Part shown: in pieces, positions 1 through 7,576 of the stretch
Position numbering within the stretch: the first letter of the stretch is position 1
Layout of the letters: each line of letters begins with the position of its first letter
Source: an uncultured Oscillospiraceae bacterium
Lineage (GTDB): Bacteria; Bacillota; Clostridia; Oscillospirales; Oscillospiraceae
Assembly (NCBI GenBank): GCA_934668295.1
Contig: CAKUND010000045.1
Location: 1 to 13,251, forward strand
Reading direction: 5' to 3'
Length of the DNA: 13,251 nucleotides
Translations under genes and position numbers: made by a program
The notes under the pieces: generated by a model
Databases searched by the model: none
Told to the model about the DNA's origin: nothing
What the model saw: only the letters and a program-made list of their open reading frames with translations

Positions 1-2480
1 GCGGCACGCCGCACTGCCCGAAGTGCGGCAAGGAGATCCGCCGCCAGACGGTCGACCAGATCGTCGACCAGATCATGTCCCTGCCCGAACGGACAAAGTT
101 CCAGATCCTGTCCCCTGTCGTGCGCGGCAAAAAGGGCGAGCACCAGAAGGTCTTTGAGGACGCCCGGCGCGGCGGCTATGCCCGCGTGCGCGTCGACGGG
201 AGTCTGTACGAACTGACGGAGGAAATCCAGCTCGACAAGAACAAAAAGCACCACATTGAGGTCGTCGTCGACCGGCTCATCATGAAGCCCGATCTTGCGC
301 GGAGACTGACGGATTCCGTGGAAACGGCCTCGAACCTCTCCGGCGGACTCGTCATCCTCAATGAGCTGGACGGAGATAAGGACACGCTCTTTTCCCAGAA
401 TTATGCCTGCGAGGACTGCGGCATCTCCATGCCGGAGCTCTCCCCGCGCATGTTCTCGTTCAACAATCCCTACGGCGCGTGCCCGGTCTGCGCGGGTCTC
501 GGCACGCAGCAGGTCGCGGATCCGCTGCTCATCATCCCTGACCGCTCCAAGTCCATTCTGCAGGGCGCGATCCAGGCCTCCGGCTGGAACAACGTCCGCG
601 ACGACTCCATCTCCAGGATGTATTTTGAGGCGCTGGCGAAAAAATATCACTTTTCCCTGAACGACCCCATTGACGCACTGCCGCAGAAGGCGCTCGACGT
701 CATTCTCTACGGCACGGGCACGGAAAAGCTCACGATCTACTATGAGCGCGCCAACGGGCGCGGCACGCTGGAGCGGCCGTTTGAGGGCGTCGTCAATAAT
801 GTCTCCCGCCGTCTCACCGAGACGCAGTCCGACGCCATGCGCAAGGAGCTCGAGGAGTGCATGTCCGAGCGTCCGTGCCCCAAATGCCACGGAAAGCGCC
901 TGTCCGACATCAGCCTTGCGGTCACCGTCGGCGGCATGAATATCATGGACTTCTGCGCCATGCCCATCTCGGAGGAGCTGAAATTCATTGACAATCTGAA
1001 GCTGACCGGCTCCATGGCCGTTGTCGCCGAGCAGATCGTGCGCGAAATTCGCTCCCGCCTGTCGTTTTTGCAGGCGGTGGGCCTGAGCTATCTGACGCTT
1101 TCGCGCGCCGCCGCCACGCTCTCCGGCGGCGAGAGCCAGCGCATCCGGCTGGCCACGCAGATCGGCTCGAGCCTCATCGGCGTTCTGTATATCCTCGACG
1201 AGCCGTCCATCGGCCTGCACCAGCGGGATAACGACAAGCTGCTCGACACCCTCCGCCGTCTGCGCGACATCGGAAACTCCGTCCTTGTCGTCGAGCACGA
1301 CGAGGACACCATGCGCGCCGCCGATTTCCTTGTCGACGTCGGCCCCGGCGCAGGCGTGCACGGCGGCGAGATCATTGCCGCGGGCACAGTTGACGACATC
1401 ATTGCCGCCCCGCGCTCCATCACGGGCCAGTATCTGTCCGGCGCGAAAAAAATCCCCCTGCCCGAAAAACGGCGGGAGGGCAACGGGAAAAGCCTCAAAA
1501 TTTTCGGCGCGGCAGAAAACAATCTGCGCCACATCGACGTGGAATTCCCGCTTGGCACGTTTACCTGCGTGACAGGCGTGTCCGGCTCGGGCAAATCGAG
1601 CCTGGTCAACGAAATTCTCTATAAAAAGCTCGCCGGCAGCCTCAACCGCGCCCGCACCCGTCCGGGGAAATTCGACCGCATTGAGGGGCTGGAGCATCTG
1701 GACAAGGTCGTCGGCATCGACCAGAGCCCTATCGGGCGTATGCCGAGTTCCAACCCCGCGACGTACACGGGTGTGTTCAACGACATCCGTGACCTGTTCG
1801 CCTCCACTGCCGACGCGCGCACGCGGGGTTATGGCCCGGGCCGGTTCTCGTTCAACACGAAGGGTGGCCGCTGCGAAGCGTGCAGCGGCAACGGCCTTGT
1901 GAAGATCGAGATGCACTTTCTGGCCGACGTCTTCGTCCCCTGCGAGGTCTGCCGCGGCAAGCGCTATAACCGCGAGACGCTGGAGGTCCAGTACAAGGGC
2001 AAGAATATTGCCGATGTGCTCGACATGACGGCGGAGGAGGCGCTGGCCTTCTTCGACAATCTGCCGCGCATCCGCAATAAGATCGCCACACTCGTTGACG
2101 TGGGCCTCGGCTATATCAAGCTCGGCCAGAGCGCCACGACGCTCTCCGGCGGTGAGGCGCAGCGCGTCAAGCTCGCGACGGAGCTTTCCCGCCGCGCAAC
2201 GGGCCGCACGTTCTATATCCTCGACGAGCCGACGACGGGCCTGCACATGGCGGACGTACACAAGCTCATTGAGGTCCTGCAGCGGCTGGTCGACGCGGGC
2301 AACACAGTGCTCGTCATCGAGCACAATCTCGACGTGATCAAGGTCGCGGACTATATCGTCGATCTCGGGCCGGAGGGCGGCTCCGGCGGCGGGCAGATCG
2401 TTGCCTGCGGCACGCCGGAGCAGATCGCCGCCTGCCCGGAGAGCTTCACGGGGCAGTATCTTAAAAAGATGTTGAAATAA
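1..2480 (+). CDS. uvrA: UvrA, excinuclease ABC subunit A (5' truncated by window edge)
   Basis: UvrA is the damage-sensing ATPase dimer of nucleotide excision repair; it loads UvrB onto lesions in the cytoplasm. The reading frame is open from base 3, so about 825 C-terminal residues are present. UvrA is usually about 940 residues, so roughly the first 115, with the first Walker A motif, lie upstream. In order one sees a CPKC pair right at the edge, a zinc module with CEDC (from base 408) and CPVC about 24 residues later followed by GLG, a CPKCHGKRL segment, the first ABC signature LSGGESQR (about 1120), Walker B ILDEPSIGLH, the second Walker A GVSGSGKSS (about 1575), the large second zinc module (CEAC ... 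CEVC, 1871-1960), the second signature LSGGEAQR (about 2142) and Walker B ILDEPTTGLH. An internal ATG at 75 is not the true start. No intrinsic terminator is visible after the TAA. Identification is very secure. Confidence 0.98.
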   Translation, partial: GTPHCPKCGKEIRRQTVDQIVDQIMSLPERTKFQILSPVVRGKKGEHQKVFEDARRGGYARVRVDGSLYELTEEIQLDKNKKHHIEVVVDRLIMKPDLARRLTDSVETASNLSGGLVILNELDGDKDTLFSQNYACEDCGISMPELSPRMFSFNNPYGACPVCAGLGTQQVADPLLIIPDRSKSILQGAIQASGWNNVRDDSISRMYFEALAKKYHFSLNDPIDALPQKALDVILYGTGTEKLTIYYERANGRGTLERPFEGVVNNVSRRLTETQSDAMRKELEECMSERPCPKCHGKRLSDISLAVTVGGMNIMDFCAMPISEELKFIDNLKLTGSMAVVAEQIVREIRSRLSFLQAVGLSYLTLSRAAATLSGGESQRIRLATQIGSSLIGVLYILDEPSIGLHQRDNDKLLDTLRRLRDIGNSVLVVEHDEDTMRAADFLVDVGPGAGVHGGEIIAAGTVDDIIAAPRSITGQYLSGAKKIPLPEKRREGNGKSLKIFGAAENNLRHIDVEFPLGTFTCVTGVSGSGKSSLVNEILYKKLAGSLNRARTRPGKFDRIEGLEHLDKVVGIDQSPIGRMPSSNPATYTGVFNDIRDLFASTADARTRGYGPGRFSFNTKGGRCEACSGNGLVKIEMHFLADVFVPCEVCRGKRYNRETLEVQYKGKNIADVLDMTAEEALAFFDNLPRIRNKIATLVDVGLGYIKLGQSATTLSGGEAQRVKLATELSRRATGRTFYILDEPTTGLHMADVHKLIEVLQRLVDAGNTVLVIEHNLDVIKVADYIVDLGPEGGSGGGQIVACGTPEQIAACPESFTGQYLKKMLK

Positions 2481-2577
2481 GCCGCCGCAACCAGCTTTTG
2501 CGCGATAGTTGGTGGCAGCAACCGGGGATTTTCGCAATACTGAAGCCATCCCAAACACAGGAAGGATGGATCCTCTC

Positions 2578-2928
2578 ATGAAAACACTGATTTTTGGACT
2601 GTTCGGCATCTGTATGTTCGGCGCGACCGTATTTCTGTTCGTGCTTTTGATCCGGGCGCTGCTCAAATACCTGCGCTCCGGCGAGGTGCGGAAGGAAAAG
2701 ACCGAGACGAAGAAAACGCTCGGCGAAGCGTTGAAAGCGCACCGCACGCGCTGCAAAATGACGCAGGAATTCGTCGCAGAAGCCATCGGCGTCAGCCGGC
2801 AGGCCGTCAGCAAGTGGGAGTCCGGCGCGTCCGATCCGTCAACGTCCAATCTGCTTGCCCTCGCAAAGCTCTACGGTGTATCCGCCGAGGAGCTGCTGCG
2901 GGAGGCGGCGGGGACACAGCACACATAG
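2578..2928 (+). CDS. Membrane-anchored XRE/HTH_3-family DNA-binding protein
   Basis: This 116-residue protein has one N-terminal hydrophobic segment (about residues 4-28), a basic stretch (KYLRSGEVRK, 30-39), a short charged linker, and a C-terminal helix-turn-helix of the Cro/CI (XRE) type (about 48-107). The HTH contains the typical MTQEFVAEAIGVSRQAVSKWESG pattern, with recognition helix SRQAVSKWESG at 73-83. By the positive-inside rule the helix should be N-out/C-in, leaving the DNA-binding domain in the cytoplasm but tethered to the membrane. The start at 2578 is preceded by purine-rich AGGATGGA at 7 bp. An in-frame ATG at 2566 would add only four residues and has a poorly placed ribosome site. 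A PrsW-family protease gene starts 13 bp after the stop, so the two are probably co-transcribed. The target genes and the signal are unknown. Family assignment is firm; role as a tethered regulator is inference. Confidence 0.88.
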   Translation: MKTLIFGLFGICMFGATVFLFVLLIRALLKYLRSGEVRKEKTETKKTLGEALKAHRTRCKMTQEFVAEAIGVSRQAVSKWESGASDPSTSNLLALAKLYGVSAEELLREAAGTQHT

Positions 2929-2930
2929 AA

Positions 2931-2936
2931 AAGGAG
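2931..2936 (+). promoter_or_regulatory. Ribosome binding site that fixes a TTG start
   Basis: AAGGAG lies 5 bp before the in-frame TTG at 2942. No ATG or GTG with a ribosome site is available at the beginning of the conserved PrsW homology, so this site argues for TTG initiation. Confidence 0.7.
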
Positions 2937-2941
2937 TCGCT

Positions 2942-3634
2942 TTGAATTATTACCTGTCCCTTGCGGCGCTGCTTCCGGCGGTCATTCTGTTTGTCCGCAT
3001 TTATCAGCTCGACCGCATTGAAAAAGAGCCGCGCAGGCTGCTCGGCGTGCTGCTGGCCTCCGGTGCGCTGCTGGCGCTTCCGGCGGCGGGCATCCAGCTT
3101 TTTGCGTCGCGGGCGCTGGCTGGTGCGCTGGATAAGCGTTCGGCGGCATATCTGCTGCTGGATAATTTTCTGGTGGTCGCCGTGAGCGAGGAGGTCTGCA
3201 AGATCGTCCCTGTGTGTCTTGCCGCGTGGAAGCACCCGGCGTTCGATTACCGCTTCGACGCGGTCGTCTACTCTGTGTCCTCCGCGCTGGGCTTTGCAGC
3301 GGTGGAAAATATTTTATACGTCGTGCAGTCCGACCTCCGGACGGCGGTATCGCGGGCGGTTTTGTCCGTACCGGGACATTTTTTCTTCGCCGTCGCGATG
3401 GGGCTGCTCCTCAGCCGGGGCAAGCAGGCCGAAAAGAAGGGAAACGGACGCAGGCAGACGATCCTGTGCGCGCTGGCGATCCTCGCACCGGTCGTACTGC
3501 ACGGGCTCTGGGACTTTTTGCTTGCTGTCCGCAGGCCGTGGGCGACCGCCGCGTTCTATTGCTTCGTGCTTGCGTTTTTCATCACGGCGGACCTCGGCCT
3601 GCGCCGCGCTTCCCAGACGGACAGCCGCCTGTAA
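2942..3634 (+). CDS. PrsW-family intramembrane protease
   Basis: This 230-residue polytopic membrane protein (from TTG) carries the conserved PrsW motifs: EExxK (E83, E84, K87, in SEEVCKIVPV), the FDAVVYSVSSALGFAAVEN segment (F105-N123, with E122), PGHFFFA (H146) and LHGLWDF (H187). PrsW proteins (Pfam PF13367) belong to the superfamily of CAAX-protease-like membrane enzymes. The Bacillus subtilis member starts regulated cleavage of the anti-sigma factor RsiW. About seven hydrophobic segments can be seen. An in-frame ATG at 2855 lies inside the upstream gene and would add 29 hydrophilic residues without a ribosome site, so the TTG at 2942 is preferred. It follows the membrane-anchored XRE gene by 13 bp with no RsiW or sigma factor gene nearby. 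That makes the small regulator the obvious candidate partner, though this is inference. A 20-bp hairpin follows the stop. Confidence 0.88.
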   Translation: MNYYLSLAALLPAVILFVRIYQLDRIEKEPRRLLGVLLASGALLALPAAGIQLFASRALAGALDKRSAAYLLLDNFLVVAVSEEVCKIVPVCLAAWKHPAFDYRFDAVVYSVSSALGFAAVENILYVVQSDLRTAVSRAVLSVPGHFFFAVAMGLLLSRGKQAEKKGNGRRQTILCALAILAPVVLHGLWDFLLAVRRPWATAAFYCFVLAFFITADLGLRRASQTDSRL

Positions 3635-3658
3635 AGGGTATGTTTTCGGAATGGCCGA

Positions 3659-3701
3659 ACAGAAACCGGGCGGACTGCGTTGCAGTCCGCCCGGTTTCTG
3701 T
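3659..3701 (+). terminator. Perfect 20-bp hairpin after the XRE/prsW unit (possible weak terminator)
   Basis: Arms 3659-3678 and 3682-3701 are exact reverse complements around a 3-base loop (gtt), GC-rich in the middle. The 3' side continues TATTATAAT rather than a pure T-run, so as an intrinsic terminator it is imperfect. A shorter hairpin (TTCGG/CCGAA, 3645-3659) sits just before it. It may instead, or also, act as an operator, because it overlaps the predicted promoter of the next gene. Confidence 0.6.
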
Positions 3702-3709
3702 ATTATAAT
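3680..3709 (+). promoter_or_regulatory. Predicted sigma-70-type promoter for the desulfurase/DUF3343 unit
   Basis: A consensus -10 box TATAAT at 3704-3709 is preceded, after an 18-bp spacer, by TTGCAG (3680-3685), four of six matches to the -35 consensus. Transcription would start near 3716, leaving a leader of about 20 bases containing the ribosome site GGGAGGG (3723-3729). The -35 box and most of the spacer lie in the loop and right arm of the preceding hairpin. Confidence 0.5.
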
Positions 3710-3736
3710 AGTTCCATCTGACGGGAGGGCGACGGA

Positions 3737-4873
3737 ATGATCTATCTTGACAATGCGGCGACGACGCTGCGCAAGCCGCCGTGCGTGATCGACGCGGTCG
3801 TAAACGCGATGCAGACCATGGGCAACAGCGGCCGCAGCGCGCACGCGGAAAGTCTTGCCGCATCCCGGACGATCTACGCCGCGCGCGAGGCGCTTGCCGC
3901 ACTTTTCGGCTGCGAACGTGCCGATCATGTGTGCTTCACGGCCAATTCGACCGAGGCGCTGAATATCGCGATCTCCGGGCTGCTTGCGCCAGGCGATCAC
4001 GTGCTCTCGACCGATCTGGAGCACAACTCCGTCCTGCGCCCCCTGTACCGCGAAATGGAGCGCGGCGTTTCGATCAGCTTCCTGCCCGCAGACCGGAAGG
4101 GCTGCATCGACTATGCCGATTTTGACCGGCTGCTGCAGGCAAACACAAAGGCCGTCGTCTGCACGGCAGGCTCGAACCTGACGGGGAACCTCCTTGATCT
4201 GACGCGCATCGGCGCGTTCTGCGCGGCGCACGGGCTGCTGTTCGTGGTCGACGCGTCGCAGACGGCGGGCGTGTTCCCCATCGACATGCGCGCACAGCAC
4301 ATCAGCGTGCTCTGCTTCACCGGCCACAAGAGCCTCATGGGCCCACAGGGCACGGGCGGCCTCTGCGTCGCGGAGGGTGTGGACATCCGCCCCTGGTGTG
4401 TCGGCGGGACAGGCGTGCAGACGTTTTTGCCGTCGCAGCCGCCGCAGTACCCCACAAGGCTCGAAGCCGGGACGCGCAACGGCCACGGTATCGCGGGGCT
4501 GCTTGCCGCTGTGAATTTCATCCTGGAAACGGGCATGGACGTGATCCGCACGCACGAGCTTGCGCTGGCCCGCCGGTTTTACGAGGGCGTACAGGGCGTG
4601 GACGGCGTGCGCGTCTACGGCGATTTTTCGGATCTCATGCGCGCGCCGGTCGTGGCACTCAATATCCGGGACGAGGAATCGTCCATGATCGCGGATGCGC
4701 TGGCGGAGGACTATGACATTGCCGTCCGGGCCGGTGCGCACTGCGCGCCGCGTATGCACGAGGCGCTTGGCACAGTAGAGCAGGGCGCGGTGCGCTTCAG
4801 CTTCGGCTATTACAACACAGAGGAGGAAACGGACGCCGCCATCGCCGCCGTCCGGGAGCTTGCAGCGCAATGA
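3737..4873 (+). CDS. Aminotransferase class V / cysteine desulfurase family protein (EF2568-like)
   Basis: This 378-residue PLP enzyme of the NifS/SufS fold should remove sulfur (or selenium) from cysteine (or selenocysteine) to form a protein-bound persulfide (or perselenide). Visible landmarks are YLDNAATT at the N-terminus, EHNS with PLP-stacking H96, VDASQTAG with D172, FTGHKSLMGPQG with Schiff-base lysine K198, the TRNGHGIAG segment, and RAGAHCAPRMHEALGT with the catalytic cysteine C336 near the C-terminus. Length and motifs fit the TIGR01977 (EF2568) group better than IscS or SufS. The start has a good GGGAGGG site 7 bp upstream. Its TGA overlaps the ATG of the DUF3343 gene (ATGA at 4870-4873), so translation is probably coupled. 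In other bacteria this enzyme type occurs near selenium- or molybdenum-hydroxylase maturation genes, but none is visible here, so sulfur versus selenium cannot be decided. Confidence 0.92.
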   Translation: MIYLDNAATTLRKPPCVIDAVVNAMQTMGNSGRSAHAESLAASRTIYAAREALAALFGCERADHVCFTANSTEALNIAISGLLAPGDHVLSTDLEHNSVLRPLYREMERGVSISFLPADRKGCIDYADFDRLLQANTKAVVCTAGSNLTGNLLDLTRIGAFCAAHGLLFVVDASQTAGVFPIDMRAQHISVLCFTGHKSLMGPQGTGGLCVAEGVDIRPWCVGGTGVQTFLPSQPPQYPTRLEAGTRNGHGIAGLLAAVNFILETGMDVIRTHELALARRFYEGVQGVDGVRVYGDFSDLMRAPVVALNIRDEESSMIADALAEDYDIAVRAGAHCAPRMHEALGTVEQGAVRFSFGYYNTEEETDAAIAAVRELAAQ

Positions 4874-5106
4874 GAGAGAAAAAGCAGTGGCTCATCGTCA
4901 CATTTTACACCACCAGCGCCGCCATGGCGGCGGAAAAGGCCTGCGAACGATCAGGGCTTCCCGGCAGGATCATCCCCGTCCCCCGCGAGATCACCTCTGA
5001 CTGCGGCCTCGGCTGGCGCACAGCGCCGGAAAACCGGGAAAGAACCGAATCGCTGTTTCAGTCTCTGTCTTTGGAGGTCGATGGGTATCATCTCTGTCTG
5101 CTGTGA
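4870..5106 (+). CDS. DUF3343 protein, putative Se/S carrier-like
   Basis: This 78-residue protein has the DUF3343 (PF11823) pattern: an N-terminal strand and helix (WLIVTFYTTSAAMAAEKACE), then RIIPVPREITSDCGLGWR, with the conserved cysteine C45 in the SDCGL motif. The family is described as putative selenium/sulfur carriers, and the conserved cysteine would hold the persulfide or perselenide. The gene overlaps the cysteine desulfurase-like gene by 4 bp, which fits an enzyme-acceptor pair. The acceptor role is known only as a family-level prediction. It ends 12 bp before the convergent end of mutY, and the two stop codons sit in one hairpin. Confidence 0.88.
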   Translation: MREKKQWLIVTFYTTSAAMAAEKACERSGLPGRIIPVPREITSDCGLGWRTAPENRERTESLFQSLSLEVDGYHLCLL

Positions 5107-5121
5107 GGGCTTCCGCCCTCA
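5104..5121. terminator. Small hairpin shared by two convergent gene ends
   Basis: TGAGGGC (5104-5110) and GCCCTCA (5115-5121) pair perfectly around the loop TTCC. On the mutY strand the loop reads GGAA, a GNRA-type tetraloop. The outermost triplets are the TGA stop of the DUF3343 gene and the TGA stop of mutY on the other strand. There is no clear T-tract on either side, so termination strength is uncertain. Confidence 0.4.
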
Positions 5122-6174
5122 AAAGCGCTCGGCTTCCTCCGGCTGCCAGAAGATGCGAAAGGCGGTGGGAAGCGCAATATCCTGCCGGAACCGTTCGCCG
5201 CTGACCCAGGTGAAGCCGCCTGCCGGAGCCGATACGCGGATATCATAGCAGCGCATGCGCCACTCGACGTGCGTAAAAATATGCGTCCGGTCGCGCGTGC
5301 GCGTCAGCTCCTCCGGAGCAAGACCCCAGCCGTCCAGCAGCGCAAGCGCCTGCTGCGCGTCCAGCGTCCCTTCCACGTTTGGAAGCTCCCAGAGCCCGGC
5401 AAGCAGGCCCGTTTCCGGCCGCCTGCGCACGGCGTACTGCCCGCCGCATTGGAGAAAGAAAACCGTCCTCTCCTCGATGCGGCGGGGCTTTTTTGCCTCC
5501 TTGACGGGGAGTCTGTCCCATGCCCCGCTTTCTCCGGCGCGGCAGATCTCCCGCAGCGGGCAGACGGCGCACTTCGGCGCGCCGTTCGGGACGCACACGC
5601 ATGCTCCAAGTTCCATGAGCGCCTGCGTCAGCTCGCTTCTTTTTCCCGGATTTTTCTCATAAACCGGCCGCAGCGCAGTCTCATACCGCTTTTTGACAGC
5701 TGTCTGTGTAACCGGGGCAGTATCCTCCATCACGCGGGAGAGCACGCGCAGCACGTTCCCGTCGACTGCGGGCGTGGGCGCGTCAAAGCAGATGGACGCG
5801 ACTGCGCCCGCCGTATAGTCCCCCACGCCGGGAAGCGCCCGGATCCCGGCATGCTCCCGCGGGAAAACGCCGCCGTGCTGCGTCATAATGACGCGAGCGG
5901 CCTTCTGCAGATTGCGCACGCGGGAATAATAGCCAAGGCCCTCCCACAACTTTGTCAGGCGATTTTCCTCGCAGGCCGCAAGCGCGGCGATATCGGGCAG
6001 CTCCGACAAAAAGCGCACGTAATACCCCTTCACGGCCTCCACGCGCGTCTGCTGAAGCATGATCTCCGACAGCCAGACGTGATACGGCTCGCGATCCTGC
6101 CGCCACGGCAGCGCACGGTGCCCCGCCGCATACCAGCCGAGCAGCCGCCCGGCAAGCGAATCCGGAAGCTGCAT
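5119..6174 (-). CDS. mutY: MutY, A/G-specific adenine glycosylase
   Basis: MutY removes adenine mispaired with 8-oxoguanine or guanine in base excision repair. The 351-residue protein has the full family layout: LPWRQDREPYHVWLSEIMLQQT with catalytic E37, the helix-hairpin-helix LPGVGDYTAGAV (114-125), the catalytic aspartate D138 in VDGNVLRV, a 4Fe-4S ligand set C194-x7-C202-x2-C205-x5-C211, and a C-terminal NUDIX-like 8-oxoG recognition domain (about 235-345) containing LLAGLWELPN. The first iron-sulfur spacing is seven residues rather than the six of E. coli MutY. A purine-rich AGAGAGGGGG ribosome site precedes the ATG. The gene lies downstream of pgi on the same strand, but a strong terminator lies between, so it is probably expressed separately or only by read-through. 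It is convergent with the DUF3343 gene. Confidence 0.96.
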   Translation of the reverse strand: MQLPDSLAGRLLGWYAAGHRALPWRQDREPYHVWLSEIMLQQTRVEAVKGYYVRFLSELPDIAALAACEENRLTKLWEGLGYYSRVRNLQKAARVIMTQHGGVFPREHAGIRALPGVGDYTAGAVASICFDAPTPAVDGNVLRVLSRVMEDTAPVTQTAVKKRYETALRPVYEKNPGKRSELTQALMELGACVCVPNGAPKCAVCPLREICRAGESGAWDRLPVKEAKKPRRIEERTVFFLQCGGQYAVRRRPETGLLAGLWELPNVEGTLDAQQALALLDGWGLAPEELTRTRDRTHIFTHVEWRMRCYDIRVSAPAGGFTWVSGERFRQDIALPTAFRIFWQPEEAERF

Positions 6175-6197
6175 TACAATCCCCCTCTCTAATATAG

Positions 6198-6231
6198 AAA
6201 AAACGCCGGAGGGAAATCCTCCGGCGTTTTT
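6198..6231 (-). terminator. Rho-independent terminator of the glk-pgi unit
   Basis: On the minus strand a 14-bp stem with GC-rich core GCCGGAGG/CCTCCGGC (arms 6199-6212 and 6218-6231), a 5-base loop and a T-run of six (complement of 6198-6203) follow the pgi stop codon by about 6 bases. The A-rich opposite side means it could also work on the plus strand, but no plus-strand gene reads into it. Confidence 0.9.
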
Positions 6232-6237
6232 GGTTTA

Positions 6238-7524
6238 TTAATAGCCGGGCTTGCCGAGCAGGTGGAACATGTTCTTCTTATAGGCTTCGACGCCGGGCTG
6301 GTTGAAGGGGTTGACGCCCTCCATATAGCCGGACACGCCGCAGGCGAACTCGAAGAAGTAGATGAGCGCGCCCAGCGCTTCCTCGCCGATCTCCGGCAGA
6401 CGGATCTCGGTGACGGGCACGCCGCCGGAAATGTGCGCGGCCTTGGTGGCCTGCATGGCCTTTTCGTTGATATAGCTCATCTCGCGGCCCGCCAGATAGT
6501 TGAGGCCGTCCAGATTTTCCTCGTCAGACGGAACGGTAACGGACGTTCTGGAGTTGTCAAAGAAGACGACCGTCTCCTGCAGCATGCGGATGCCGTCCTG
6601 GATATACTGACCCATGGAATGCAGATCCGGTGTCAGATCGACGGAGGCGGGGAAAATGCCCTTGCCGTCCTTGCCCTCGGACTCGCCGTAGAGCTGCTTC
6701 CACCACTCGGCCATGAAGCGGAACGCGGGCTCGTAAGCCGCCAGAATTTCAATGTTCTTGCCGTCTGCATACAGGGCCTGACGGCTCATGGCGTACTGTA
6801 CAGCCGCACTTTCCACGCCGCGCTTCAGCGTGTCCTCGCGCTCGGCCTGTGCGCCGTGCATGAGCGCTTCAATGTCGATGCCGCAGCAGGCGATGGGCAG
6901 CAGGCCCACAGCCGTCAGCACGGAATACCGGCCGCCGACGTTGTCGGGCACGACGAAGCTCTCATAGCCCTCGCGGGACGCGAGCGTCTTGAGTGCGCCG
7001 CGTGCCTTGTCCGTCGTGGCATAGATGCGGCCCTTCGCGCCCTCGGCGCCGTATTTCTTTTCGAGCGCCGCCTTAAAGATGCGGAAGGCGATGGCAGGCT
7101 CGGTCGTTGTGCCGGATTTGGAGATGACGTTGACAGAGAAATCGCGGTCGCCGATCATGGCGAGGATCTCCGTCACGGCGTCGGAGGAAATGCCGTTGCC
7201 GGCGAAATAAATGTCCGGGGTATTCTTGGGCAGAGCGTTGTAGTTCGGGCTTTTCAGAAGCTCGACCACGGCGCGCGCGCCGAGATAGCTGCCGCCGATG
7301 CCAATGACGACAAGCGCCTTGGAGTCAGACTGGATCTTCTTTGCCGCAGCCTGAATGCGGGCGAACTCCTCCCTGTCGTAGTTTACCGGCAGGTCGACCC
7401 AGCCGATGAAGTCATTGCCCGCGCCGGTGCCGTTTACCAGCGTGTCAAACGCGGCCTGCGCCGCGGTCTTGTCCGGCTGCTTGGCATAAAACTGCTTTGC
7501 GCCTTCAAAATTGATGCTTACCAT
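6238..7524 (-). CDS. pgi: Glucose-6-phosphate isomerase
   Basis: This cytoplasmic enzyme interconverts glucose 6-phosphate and fructose 6-phosphate, the second step of glycolysis. The 428-residue length and sequence match the short Bacillus-type PGI. Visible features are [14 protein letters not shown] (73-86), the SIS-domain phosphate-binding motif [11 protein letters not shown] (134-144), [17 protein letters not shown] with R199, [12 protein letters not shown] with catalytic E281, LHSMGQ with H302, and [10 protein letters not shown] with K416. The start was placed at the ATG of MVSINFEG, because AAAAGGAG (7535-7542) lies 10 bp before it. The frame is open 25 codons further upstream, but that part is not conserved PGI sequence. 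It follows the glucokinase gene by 52 bp, giving a glucose-entry pair, and ends at a strong terminator. Confidence 0.97.
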   Translation of the reverse strand: MVSINFEGAKQFYAKQPDKTAAQAAFDTLVNGTGAGNDFIGWVDLPVNYDREEFARIQAAAKKIQSDSKALVVIGIGGSYLGARAVVELLKSPNYNALPKNTPDIYFAGNGISSDAVTEILAMIGDRDFSVNVISKSGTTTEPAIAFRIFKAALEKKYGAEGAKGRIYATTDKARGALKTLASREGYESFVVPDNVGGRYSVLTAVGLLPIACCGIDIEALMHGAQAEREDTLKRGVESAAVQYAMSRQALYADGKNIEILAAYEPAFRFMAEWWKQLYGESEGKDGKGIFPASVDLTPDLHSMGQYIQDGIRMLQETVVFFDNSRTSVTVPSDEENLDGLNYLAGREMSYINEKAMQATKAAHISGGVPVTEIRLPEIGEEALGALIYFFEFACGVSGYMEGVNPFNQPGVEAYKKNMFHLLGKPGY

Positions 7525-7576
7525 AGATTGATCGCTCCTTTTATGATGAGAAAATGACAAAAACCAGTGTGCGCCG

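Noticed and set aside
2509..2577. N-terminal extension of the XRE protein starting at 2509
   Set aside because: The added residues are hydrophilic, lack a ribosome site and would precede the membrane anchor; the start at 2578 is better placed.
2481..2577. Terminator or promoter between uvrA and the XRE gene
   Set aside because: Only weak imperfect pairing and no -35/-10 pair with acceptable spacing could be found, so nothing was annotated.
3314..4870. 518-codon open frame on the minus strand across the prsW end and the desulfurase gene
   Set aside because: It is antisense to a gene with full catalytic motifs, its translation is rich in Arg/His/Ala with no recognisable domain, and it crosses the hairpin. 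High GC explains the lack of stops.
6262..7557. 431-codon plus-strand frame opposite pgi
   Set aside because: Exact antisense of conserved PGI codons, no domain, no sensible ribosome site; a GC-driven shadow.
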